NCBI GenBank assembly: GCA_950097015.1
Contig: CATNEN010000007.1
Span: 9,115,001-9,179,000, forward strand
Length of the DNA: 64,000 nucleotides
DNA from: Macrostomum hystrix
Taxonomy: Eukaryota > Platyhelminthes > Macrostomidae
Direction: 5' to 3'
Shown here piece after piece: positions 1-10,057 of the stretch. The notes below the pieces were generated by a model that was given only the letters and a program-made list of their open reading frames with translations, did no database searches and had not been told where the DNA came from. The translations under genes were made by a program, and so were the position numbers. Each line of letters starts with the position of its first letter. Position 1 is the first letter of the stretch.

Positions 1-2
1 CC

Positions 3-609
3 ATCGCTGTGGTGTTCAGCCTCTCCTGGCTGCCCCTCACCATTGTGAACATTGTGCATGACTTTCGCGTCCTGAAAGTGAGTGTCTGATTGAAATTGTG
101 TGCCAGAAACGCGAAAAACTTTGCATCTTTTCAGACTAATATGGCCTTTTGCATTGCCTAAACCTGTATAAACCTCTTGCTAGGTCAAGGAGCGCCGCCA
201 AGGATCTTCGGACCGTACCAGCCTTCTCGGCTTGGAGAATTCCAGCTCTGGTGACAGCACTCTGCTCATCTCCGTGTCACAGAGCATCCCGCTGCTGCTA
301 GTCCTGGTGTCGGCCTGTCTGAATCCTGTCTTCTATGGCTGGTTCAATGACAACTTCCAAACTGAGTTTCACCGCCTGCTCTGTCTCAACCGTCTGGCCA
401 GAGCTGGGCCAAAGTTTCGCGCGCGGGTTGGCGCCAGCAGTGGCGCTAGTGGCGGCGCCAGCGCCAGCGCCAGAGTCGATGCAGGAGCCGCCGGCACCGT
501 CGGCTCGAAGCCAGGAGACGCCGGGCAGACTATCCCGCTGATTGTACTTGAGTCCGCCAGCGGAGTTGCTGCTGCCTCTGCTACCGAGGCGGATGATATA
601 GAGGCTTAG
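3..609 (+). CDS. Rhodopsin-family GPCR, 3' end (TM6, TM7 and tail), neuropeptide Y/F-receptor-like
   Basis: Partial gene; its 5' part lies left of the window. Exon 3-77 encodes a TM6-like segment containing the SLSWLPL signature (the FxxCWLP region). The donor is GTGAGTG at 78 and the acceptor is TAG at 181-183. Exon 184-609 continues in frame, phase 0. It encodes TM7 with NPVFYGWFNDNF, i.e. the NPxxY motif followed by a helix-8 sequence typical of neuropeptide Y/F-type receptors. A roughly 75-residue Gly/Ala/Ser-rich cytoplasmic tail follows and ends at TAG 607-609. The expected role is a plasma-membrane peptide receptor coupled to G proteins. The ligand class is inferred only from the TM7/helix-8 wording, so tachykinin- or RYamide-like receptors remain possible. 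A possible AATAAA polyadenylation signal lies at 1353-1358. Confidence 0.85.
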
Positions 610-2335
610 CAGAAAGCTACTTCTGGTGCGGATTTAAGAAACGTTCAAGATGATTTTAGGTTTGATAGTTTTTTTCTGATAAATTTACTTCGTGAGCCGA
701 TTTGACAGAGACAAAGTATTTCGAGATTAACAAATTCCTCAATTATCGAGAATGATTCTGAATATGAATATTCTGAATTCTGAATATATATAATTCTGAG
801 ATGAGGCGGAGGATTCTGGAGTCAGATGCGATCTAAAGAAAGAGACAATACGAAAACACTTTCGCTGGAAAGTGCGGTACACTTTCACAAGAACGCTTCT
901 ATACTAACAGCACACACTAACAGCGATTGCAACTGCAAAGTATGCTAATTAATTGTAACCTTATAATTTATATATATTTATTTGATGTTTGACCACAGAT
1001 CACTTTATGAAGATGCAACCACCTTAGCACTTATTCTGAATGTACACACGTAAGCCTAGAATTGTGTTCGTCCGGTAGCAGAAGTACTTTTCCTTTATTG
1101 TATTTGTCATTCCCTTAAAATACCGCTCTCTTTTGTTGTCTGCATATGAAATAAGTATTATTGCAGTAGTGCACAACATGTTCATTTCACTTGTTTTATT
1201 TGTTGCTGTGTGCGCAAACCATTAGTATGTTAAAATAATTTTTTAAACTGAAATGGTTATTCTGGGATAAAAATGGTTGTTTTGTCGGTTCCTTGTTGAA
1301 CATACTGTGCTAGCTGTCTCCGCGATCGTTGTGGTATCCAGCTCTATAAAAAAATAAACACAATTGTAGCAGACCTCTCAGCTCTCTCTCTATTTGTTGG
1401 ATTTGGGATTGGTGAGCTGAGTATTTGGGGGGGGGGTGGTAGCGTAAGTTATGAGGGTGAGAATAGGTATTTTCCACGCTGTTCGGGTTGTACCTAAGGT
1501 AGCGCTAATGCCCGAGCGGCAAGACACTAGCTACTAACAATGGGAGCGGAATTTACTGCTGCTGGCACGAGGGCTAAGGTCACTGATCTGGGGCACAGTC
1601 CGTGGGGCGTATCAGGATGGATTGAAGTTGCCTGGTGAACGTCCTTCGCGCTCTCACGTACTTTCCTCTATGGGGTCCGGGATTAGTACAGTCTCATGAG
1701 GGATAAAGGTGGAGTTTAGGGACTTCAGGTGGGTATTTAGGGAACTTTTAGGTGGACTTTTGGACGGGATTTTAGGACGGTATATTGGGATTTTATATGA
1801 TAAACGTGGTTTGAAACAAAATTAAACCCGTAAAAATGGAAAGTGGTTCATTACTACTTGCAGTAAAAGTGTACTAAAATAATATTAAAAGAAACAAACA
1901 GTACAGAACTCAAAACGCCATAAATGATTCCTGTATTAAGAAGACTTTTGTGACTTTAAAATTCGTGCAGTTAAACTTTAATGACGAAATCGACAGAATT
2001 AATCAGAATCTAAAAAACCGGGTTGGTGAGCAAATAACTTGACTATTCCTAAGAAAAAAATCTGCGTAACCTGTAAATAATTTTTCCAGGTAAGAGAAGT
2101 GACATTTTTCAGGAAGGAACGATACAAATGAATCCCTACATTCACTAGTAAATTTAACGAATAAAATTATGAAATGAATCCCTGCTTAAAACAAGCTCAC
2201 TAAGCAGAGATCCGTTGAGAATTAAAAATAGACAACAATTTAGCTGAAAATCAAGTAAAACAAGATGGAAGAATTTTCCATATAAAGCAGAAATCAGATA
2301 GAAAGTAAAACATAGCTGACGTCTAACCACAAGCT
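610..2335. other. Intergenic, AT-rich, no gene seen
   Basis: Downstream of the GPCR gene. It contains a candidate polyadenylation hexamer at 1353-1358, a short G-run near 1426-1438 and no open frame with gene-like content on either strand. Confidence 0.6.
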
Positions 2336-2339
2336 ACAA

Positions 2340-2560
2340 CGGAGCTTTTAGTCCAGTGGTTTAGTTTTTGGACTTCTGGAGCTCGAATCTCAGCCCAGTG
2401 AAGCAATTTGTGTCCATAAGCAAGACACTTGATTCCCATAGCCTCAGTCCAACCAGCCCTAAAATGGCTGCCAGCATCAGCTGAGGGTTGAAATGACGAG
2501 TCTCTGGAATCTGCGGGTGAATGCTGCGGCAGTGCCACTGGCTGAGAATCACGCCTAGGT
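2340..2560 (+). repeat. Candidate tRNA-derived SINE
   Basis: The segment begins with an A-box-like stretch (AGTCCAGTGGTTTAG, near 2349). About 35 bp later comes a B-box-like stretch (GAGCTCGAATCTC, near 2380), as in RNA polymerase III promoters of tRNA-derived SINEs. It continues into GTGTCCATAAGCAAGACACTT, a body motif widely seen in animal SINEs. A related motif in the opposite orientation (GTGTCTTGCTCAAGGACAC) occurs near 18939-18957. A short TCTA repeat at about 2566-2582 could be the tail. Boundaries are approximate and no target duplication was identified. Confidence 0.5.
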
Positions 2561-2672
2561 GTAGTTTTCTATCTATCTATCTAGATGACAGAAATTTCCG
2601 CTATAATATACAATACTAGATTATCCAGACCCCACGCACAAAGCTTCAAGCTTCGATAGTAAACAGTTCCTC

Positions 2673-3725
2673 TCAGCGCCGCAGAAAGATCAGCAGGTGG
2701 TCACCTGGTTGGCGCACAATGCCTAAAGACCGCTTGAGAATCTCAGCCTCCTTGCCGGCGAACTGTGGAGCAAGGGAGATTCGGAAGCGTTGTATGATGG
2801 CGGTGAACACGAGGAAGACCTCCATGCGGACCATGCCATCGTCAGCGCAGGAGCGACGGCCGATGAGAAACGGCACAGCCTTACCGTGGCCGTTGAAGGC
2901 TCCCTTTTCGCCAAGGAAATGTTCTAGATAGAATTCATTCGTCTTAGACCAGATTCGAGCATGGTGATGAACTGCGTACACGCAGGGAAGGATGATAGCT
3001 TCCTTCGAAATTCTGAACCCGCGGAACACGGCGTCACTCTCTGCCCGATGGAATATTCCAAGAGCCACGAGTGACACGTCGATCCTCGAAGCCCTCCTCG
3101 ATCACTGCGCTCGTGAAGTGCAGCTTCGGCTTGTCTGATGTCTGAGTTCGTCTGTCCATGCCGACTTCGCGATCCAGCTCGCTCTGAACCTTCTTCTGGA
3201 TCTCGGGGTGCACCGACATCAGAATGAAGAGCCACTCTAGTGACCGCACTGTCGTGTCCGTTTCAGCGAGCACAATTTGAAGCTCCCTAAATGATTCGAA
3301 GTCGCCTCGCTTCTCAGCCTTCCGCTTCTCAAGAATGTACACATCACAGAGACACTCGGGCTCCATCGAGTCGTCAACCAGAATACTCTCGCGGACGCGT
3401 ATCTGTTCACGAATGAAATCGTGAAATTTTAGAACTACATTCACCAATTTTTTCGATGTGGGCATCATGTGTACGAGTACCGTGAAATCCAAGTAAGGAA
3501 AAAGAAGCGGCGAGGTAAGAATTATTGGCGTGTTGAAAAACTTCTTGACAGAATTATGAATGAACTCAAACTCCTTTTCACCTTTCTGGAAACGATTAAG
3601 CGTTATGCTGTGCGATCACCCCAAGTTGCCTCGGTGAAGGCGTCAGATACTTGGATTCTATTCTTGCCTTCAGATGCGCATTCTAGCAGCTGAAAAATAA
3701 TTTCGAACTGAATTGTATCCATTTC
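2673..3725 (-). pseudogene. Cytochrome P450 pseudogene (C-terminal two thirds), inverted copy of the P450 at 6852
   Basis: Read on the minus strand from about 3725 down to the stop near 2673, this matches the intact P450 from its residue ~150 to its C-terminus. The upstream part (about 3725-3490) shows the same residues split over several frames with stops. A frame at 3492-3034 then carries the middle of the protein. A gain of about 4 bp near 3080 breaks the frame in the K-helix region, so the ExxR motif is lost. The rest (frame 3077-2673) reaches the normal C-terminus. A 21-bp in-frame deletion removes seven residues just before the I-helix, where AGTDTT reads AETDTT. In the heme loop FLIGRRSCADD the residue two after the cysteine is Asp instead of Gly. 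It is unlikely to encode an active enzyme. Confidence 0.85.
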
Positions 3726-4699
3726 TCATTGGTTTTCGTTTCTTGGCTTTGTTTTTTGTCTATCGTTGCTTTTGAAAACGGATTGCAAATTCATTTTGTT
3801 AGTCCATAAATAATATTAATACTTCAGTAGCAGAAATTTCCAATATTTTATACTACGTACGCTCGTAGTAGCTGATTGAGTAGCCGTAGTAGTCTCACCT
3901 GATTGATTACGGATTTTTTCTATGAACACTATTTTTACTATTTACTAGTGTAAGGCACAGAACTTACCTTAAGTTCTGTGGTGTTCTGTGGTGGTAGTGG
4001 TAGTAGACCTGGCTCGGGTAGAGTACCCGCTAGGCCAGTAATGTCGAGTAAATTTGAAAAGTACGTCACAATATAACGAAAAATACGAAAAAAAAGAATA
4101 AAAATTCAGCGAAAGATTATTTTTGAGGCGGCGCGAGAACAGGAAATAACGAGTGATAACGACGAAAGTGAAAATTATTGGTAAAATAAGTTATAGAAAA
4201 AAACATAGAAAATGGTAAATTTATAAACTCAGTAGAAGCAATTCATGGGATTAAAAGCAAATTAGATGGCAGAGACAATGCAAGGAAGGAAAAAAGCAAA
4301 AGGAGTAGCATGAGGAAAGAAAGAGTTCTAGATAATTCTTAATAAATAAGCAAATGCAAAATTTAACAAAAGAAACTTTAAAAAACAATAAGGTATAGCG
4401 GAATAATCGCGTGGAAAGCAATGGGGAGGAAGGATGGAAAATGGGGAGGCAATGTAAAAAACGAGAGCATATATAGTTCGCACTGAGGAAAAAAAGCAAT
4501 TCGAAAATTACATGTAGAAAGAGAGGCAAACAGGTGCAAAAAAGCACAAATACATACACAAGGTGGGGAGAAACAGAAAAACAGGACAGCAATGGAGGTG
4601 ACAAGAGAGGGTGAACGGTCACAGAGGAGAGCAAGAGAAAGATAGAGGGACAAGAAAACGAGGGAGACGGAATGGCAGACAAAAAGGACAGAGGAGTGA
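3726..4699. other. AT-rich intergenic, with a purine-rich stretch; no gene seen
   Basis: Positions about 4250-4690 are strongly purine-rich on the plus strand. This opens Leu/Ser/Phe/Cys-rich frames on the minus strand with no recognisable domain. Confidence 0.5.
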
Positions 4700-5563
4700 C
4701 TAAGAGTTCTTAATGACATTGTAGACGTTTTTCAACATTGAAAGTTCTTGTCTTGTCTTTTTGTGGTTAGGATGGAGCCCAATGCGGTAAAAATCCCTCA
4801 AAGAAAAGGTTTCCCTTTGGAAGTATTTAATTCTAATCGTTCTGAAGTAATTGCAACTGCTAACATAGTGAAAAATGTCAATGGGGCCAAACTGACTACA
4901 ATAAGTGCAACTGACAAGGCTTTCAGCATAACCTTTTTTGGGGAGGTATTCAGATTTCAATTTTAAGTAAAGGTTTAAATAATTTTTGTCTCTGAAAAGA
5001 CTATTAAAATAGAAGTGTGGCTTGTAAATTTGTTTAAAGAGGTTCATGTCATAGTAATACATCAGACTATTGTGATTTTTAAGGTCATAGATTTTTTGTC
5101 TGGAAGGCTTCAGTAAGCTTGCTCAGAACAAGGTTCTTATCCTTTGAAAACGTGCTAAAAGAAACAGTGTCAGAGAGGTGTTTGAGATCCAGGTTATTAA
5201 GTTGAGTAGTAATTGTCCTCTTCCATGGATCAGATGTGTTGGCATTGTTAATAAAGAGTCTAATAGTTGTTTGATTAATTTTTTTGCGTATAAGCTGTAG
5301 AGGAGGTACATTTTCTTGATAATTTCTGATATAGGTAGAATATTGAGTTCATTAAGAATACCTTTATTGCTTGCGCAAGAAGGAAGGTTAAGAAGGACTT
5401 TGTAGAATTTAGTTTGGATTTTGTCAAGCTCAGCAAGTTTAGAGTGGCTTGCTAATGGACCCCAGACCTCACATCCATAAGTGATGACAGTGTGGTGTAA
5501 GGTGCAGAGTTTCAAAACACACTCGACAACCCCACTCCGGTGCCACGCTGGCAGATTAGACAC
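4700..5563 (-). mobile_element. 5'-truncated non-LTR retrotransposon, C-terminal end of the reverse-transcriptase ORF
   Basis: One minus-strand reading frame runs 5563 to 4700 and is interrupted by a single in-frame TGA at about 5123. The first part carries the motif TYGCEVWGP followed by a LDKIQTKFYK / LLNLPSCASN block. This is characteristic of the region after the RT domain in RTE/Jockey/CR1-type LINEs, where a conserved GxEVWG precedes a helical thumb-like segment. The second part has a CTYC...H....C cluster resembling the C-terminal zinc-binding motif of such ORFs. The RT catalytic core and endonuclease are absent, so this is a dead 5'-truncated copy. I did not define the exact element ends or a target duplication. 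Confidence 0.75.
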
Positions 5564-6851
5564 AGGCAGAGCCAGCCTGGCCTCGTGTCAAGCTGAGACA
5601 AGCAAAACCCAAACTGCAGTTTTATTTTTATCTCTTCTGCGGCCGCCACGCAGCTAAAACGATGAGCATAATTTGGGCCTGTCGTGCATAGGTGTACGGC
5701 CAGATGCTAGCCACAGAAAATGCACTCGATTTGCTTATCTTAGAATTGAGTAAACATCAGCCGTCCGCTGTCTGGTCTCAGTAAGCCTTGGGGTTTTCGA
5801 GTCAAGTTGCATGAGAAGGTCAACGTTGGCAAGTTACAACTATTAGCATGCGAAGGCTTGATTTTCATTTGAGTCGTCTTACATAACCAGAGCCCTGCAT
5901 GAGTCGCCTCGCCTTACCTTACCTCCTAACTTATGTTAATCACAACTGACACATTGGAACACAGATGAACGACTGTTGCATTATCTGCTTAAGACATAGA
6001 GAAGTGTCTTTCTTAACAGTGGTGGCTCTACTCAACTATGAGCAGCACTGCTGGCAGCTCGTCCACAGCCTCACAAAAAGGCCCCAATCCCAACATTTTT
6101 ACTGAAATTGAGCCAAAAGCACGGCAATTATTCAGTTTAGCCAGGAACCAAGAATGCAGTAAAGCCTTTGAAACTTGGCAGTGCAATATTTCCTGGAACC
6201 ACAAGAACACTTTCACAAGTGGCATATAGATAGGACAGCAGCTGATAATTTTTATCAATATTGATCGACAAAGCTAATTAAAAAACCATGTTGTTTAGTC
6301 GGTCTCAATTTTATTTGTTGCACGAAGGAATTCAAAAAGCAAAAACTACTCATAGTCTTCCTCGACAATGACCGGTCGTTGCCTCCTAGGTCAGAGACGC
6401 ATGGCAAAGGACTCTGGACTCTGCACTAAAGAAGGTTCGGGAAATTCGACCAATCACGCAAATCGATATTCAGAGTACCTGGCAACCAACTTTTAGCCCC
6501 ACGTGACAATAAATTGAGTCTGCCTCAAGATTGCTTTGACCAGTCGGCAGGTGCTCTCAGCATTTCAAGTCAGCGCTTCTAATCGAAAAAGAAAGGAGAC
6601 CAGAAATAAGGCCGAGAAGAGAGGGCAACTACAATAGATAGCAAGCAGGAGAGCTGCACTCGAGGCTACTGGCAAATGCACGCAGCAAGCACAACTCCAA
6701 TCCTAGCGCGCCTCTCTCAACCAGAACATTTTTATATAAAATGTGCGCTATATAACTGGTGGTGCTAGATACAAGAAAAGCAGCATCGAAATCAGCAAAC
6801 AGGAAACAAACGCACGCGCCACAATAGTCAGATTCGACTAAATTCAATTCA
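5564..6851. other. Intergenic region and 5' flank of the intact P450
   Basis: No supported gene. Short overlapping frames on both strands at 6028-6258 have no recognisable domain. A TATA-like box (TTTATATAAAAT, about 6730-6741) lies about 110 bp before the P450 start codon and is a plausible core promoter element. Confidence 0.45.
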
Positions 6852-8366
6852 ATGGCGAATCTACTGTCCTCAGTGAACAACAAGACTGCTCTCGGCATCG
6901 GAATCCCGGTGGCCCTGCTCGGCTGCTACGGAGCCTATCAGTGGTATCGGTCGAGAGACCTGCCTCCCGGACCCGTCGGATTGCCCATTGTCGGTCGATT
7001 CCCATGGCTGAATCCCGAACAAATGCACCTCAGCATTGAACAAATGTCGAAGAAGTACGGAGATATCTACTCATTCCGAATGGGGTCAGAGCTCATTGTG
7101 GCAGTTTGCAACTACGATCTGATCAAAGAGATGCTCAACGATGACAACTTCACCGGCCGACCGCAACCACCTTTTCTTGTACGTCTGATCGAGGGCTGTG
7201 GGATCTTTCTCTCGGAGGGAGAATCGTGGAGTCGCCAGCGACGGCTCGCTCTCAAGAGTTTAAGAGACTTCGGATTCGCTCGCACGCGATCTGCCGAGAT
7301 GGTCGACGTGCAGCTCGACATCATCTTCCAGCTCTTGGAGAAGTCCATCGAGGACAAGCAGAGCTTGCGAGTTCTGGACGCGTTCACCGAAGCCACAAAC
7401 GGAGTGATCGCTCAGCTCACGTTGAACCGGCGGTTCAAGAAAGAAGAGAAGGAGTTTCAGTTCTTTAACGAAACAATAAAGACTTTTTTTAACACACCAA
7501 TTACTCTCAATCTTCCTTTGTTTTTCCCTTGGATGAGTCTGCTGGTACGGCTGATGCCTTCGACAAACTACTTCACTGATCTCATGTTAAAACTGCATGC
7601 CTTCATTCGCGAACAGATCCAGATTCGCGAGAAAATAATTGTCGACGACTCGATGGAGCCCGAGTGTCTCTGCGATGTTTACATTCTTGAGAAGCGGAAG
7701 TCTGAGAAGCGAGGCGACTTCGAATCATTTAGGGAGCTTCAAATTGTGCGCGTCGTTCTTGAATTCTTTCTCGCTGGAACGGACACGACAGCGCGGTCAC
7801 TAGAGTGGCTCTTCATTCTGATGTCGGTGCACCCCGAGATCCAGAAGAAGGTTCAGAGCGAGCTGGATCGCGAAGTCGGCATGGACAGACGAACTCAGAC
7901 ATCAGACAAGCCGAAGCTGCACTTCACGAGTGCAGTGATCGAGGAGGCCTATCGATTTCTTTCGCTTGCTGCCCTGGGCGCCTTTCATCGCGCAAAAAGT
8001 GACGCCGTTTTCCACGGATTCCGTATCCCGAAGGGCACAATTATCATGCCGAGTGTGTACTCCTCAAACCACGATGCTCGAATCTGGTCTAAGCCGAACG
8101 AATTCTATCCTGAACATTTCCTTGACGAAAAGGGAGCGTTTACAGGCACTGGCAAAAATGTTCCCTTCTTAATTGGTCGTCGAGCTTGCGCTGGCGAAGG
8201 CCTGGCCCGTATGGAAGTGTTCCTCATGTTCGCCGCCATCATGCAGCGCTTCCGAGTCTCTCTTGACCCGGAGTTCGCTGGCAGAGAGGCCGAGATTATC
8301 AAAGGATCACTGGGGATATTGCGCAAGCCCGGTGAGCACCGTCTGGTCTTTCAGCGCCGCTTATGA
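6852..8366 (+). CDS. Cytochrome P450, CYP2-clan-like, intronless
   Basis: A single uninterrupted frame of 504 residues, the usual length of a microsomal P450. Domains in order: a hydrophobic N-terminal anchor (residues ~13-30), the proline-rich hinge LPPGPVGLPIVG (~36-47), the I-helix oxygen-binding motif AGTDTT, the K-helix ExxR as EAYR, a PERF-like FYPEHF, and the heme-binding loop FLIGRRACAGEG with ligand Cys446. The loop wording (GRRACAGEGLARME) is typical of the CYP2 clan. The enzyme should be ER-anchored and perform NADPH-P450-reductase-dependent monooxygenation; its substrate cannot be told. The ATG at 6852 precedes the anchor directly. A TATA-like box sits about 110 bp upstream and AATAAA lies at 8801-8806. 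The lack of introns contrasts with neighbouring genes and may indicate retroposition. Confidence 0.95.
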   Translation: MANLLSSVNNKTALGIGIPVALLGCYGAYQWYRSRDLPPGPVGLPIVGRFPWLNPEQMHLSIEQMSKKYGDIYSFRMGSELIVAVCNYDLIKEMLNDDNFTGRPQPPFLVRLIEGCGIFLSEGESWSRQRRLALKSLRDFGFARTRSAEMVDVQLDIIFQLLEKSIEDKQSLRVLDAFTEATNGVIAQLTLNRRFKKEEKEFQFFNETIKTFFNTPITLNLPLFFPWMSLLVRLMPSTNYFTDLMLKLHAFIREQIQIREKIIVDDSMEPECLCDVYILEKRKSEKRGDFESFRELQIVRVVLEFFLAGTDTTARSLEWLFILMSVHPEIQKKVQSELDREVGMDRRTQTSDKPKLHFTSAVIEEAYRFLSLAALGAFHRAKSDAVFHGFRIPKGTIIMPSVYSSNHDARIWSKPNEFYPEHFLDEKGAFTGTGKNVPFLIGRRACAGEGLARMEVFLMFAAIMQRFRVSLDPEFAGREAEIIKGSLGILRKPGEHRLVFQRRL

Positions 8367-9462
8367 AGCAATGAAGCGTAAAGTAGGAATCGTGTTTTCT
8401 CCTTACTTCTGATAGACACGTGCAAGAATCGGTTCGATTTTTTAACGATTTTTAATATAATATTTGCTTAATATTTGCTTAAAACAAAAATTTGTATGTC
8501 ATCAGATTTTCAAAATAGTATCGTTTTCTTTGCCCTGTAAAGACGTATTTTAATTGCTGCTGTCTCAATATTGTTATGTGATGGCTCGTGCACGGAAAAT
8601 AGCTGATTAATTGTAAATGTTGCCTACTGTTGCTAGGCCATCGCACAATTGGAATTTGGTGCCATATTTTCAGTGCTTTTTGTTTTTATCGAAAACGAAA
8701 ATTATAAAAGAATACTAGCAGCCAATTTTTTGCAAGAAAACAGTTGTCAAGACAACAGTTGGAAGTTGAAGCAAAAATCAGGTATTCAACTGATGAATAT
8801 AATAAATACAAGATAAATTTTCACTATACGAATACATTTCCATTGCATTAAAGTGAAAACAACAAAACAATATTGCTTGTCGAAAACTCGATACATATGC
8901 GGACAAGCTTCAAATTTTATCGCTAAAAATTAGAATTGAAACACAGATGCGTTTCGTGTCAAAAATACACATGCAAAATTCGCTCTTCCACGCTGGCAGT
9001 TCTGGTAAAGCCGTCTTAGCGAGTAATTGTACCTGCCACTATAGTCGACGCACATCTCACTAGCGATGCTCAAACAATAGACTTGAGGTCACTGGACAAT
9101 TGCTGGCGCACCAAAGACACGTTTAACGAAAACTTATTTTATGCGTAACCCGAATTAACGTTTCAAAATCTGAGAATTATTCCCAGAGAAAGCTTTAGAG
9201 AAATTGGTTTCGGAGTTTTAATCAGGATTTTGGACATTATGAATGAACATTTCGCTGTTTATAAATAAAGGTCCATTGTTGTTGCACTTGCTATACTTGC
9301 TACAACTCTCTTTCCAAACTTTGGGCCATAGACATTTTGAGCGTGCTCCAAAGATTGATTGCTGCACGCTTCGACTGAATTATTGTTGCACGATTTAACT
9401 GTCTAGTAACAGTGGCCCAAAATCATACAACACCGATGGAGACAGCTGTCGTGCTCCGCTAA
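8367..9462. other. AT-rich 3' flank of the P450, no gene seen
   Basis: Contains the candidate polyadenylation signal at 8801-8806. No coding frame of interest up to the TA that precedes the large transposon at 9465. Confidence 0.55.
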
Positions 9463-9464
9463 TA

Positions 9465-9590
9465 TTCTTTTTGCATCCAAATAAACACTGCGAGCACTCA
9501 ATTTAACAACAAGTGGCAGAACGCATGCGCTGCAGTCGCTGCTGCCTCATGTCTGTGGCCAAAAGTGTGGTGAAGGAGCAGCCAATTTAC
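9465..9590 (+). repeat. Left terminal inverted repeat of the 6.9-kb transposon
   Basis: About 126 bp, matching the reverse complement of 16251-16376 with only a few differences by eye (for example one extra C in the outermost T-run of the right copy). Flanked outside by TA at 9463-9464. Confidence 0.9.
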
Positions 9591-10057
9591 TGTTAATTAA
9601 ACTGTATGCATCAACAAAAGTTGAATGCAACGCAAGATGCAAAAAATTAAAGGGAACAGTGCAGCACAGAAAGTGTCCGGCGTTACTCGCAAAAAAGCGT
9701 AAACACCACACTCCCAGGCACGAAGGCAGACAGAGACAGCAGATGCGACACAGCAGAGAGCGAACGAGGGAAGGGCACCGTCTATGGCCCAAACCCAAAA
9801 AAAAGGAAGAGGAAGGGGGGGAGGCACGCAACATAAAATGCAAAATAGGGTGACGCCGGTACGCACTTAAAACAGAGCTAAAACATAAAACACAAAATGG
9901 TTGAAGGCGTAAAGAAGTTACAAGCAAGACCAGCGAGCGCAGCACAACAACTAAACGTGAAGCAAAAAAATACAGAAGACAGAAGCCGCCGGCACTTGGT
10001 CCACAGCGACTACAAAAGAAAGAGGTCACAAAGAATGTTTGAGCGACAGATCAAGGG

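Noticed and set aside
1501-1560. tRNA-like look of the segment around GCCCGAGCGGCAAGAC
   Set aside because: Could not be folded into a cloverleaf by eye and lacks a proper B box.
4251-4719. Minus-strand hydrophobic ORFs resembling membrane proteins
   Set aside because: Caused by purine-rich plus-strand sequence; low-complexity Leu/Ser/Phe/Cys composition without motifs.
6028-6258. Small overlapping ORFs on both strands upstream of the P450
   Set aside because: No recognisable motif, no splice context, no support beyond an ATG.
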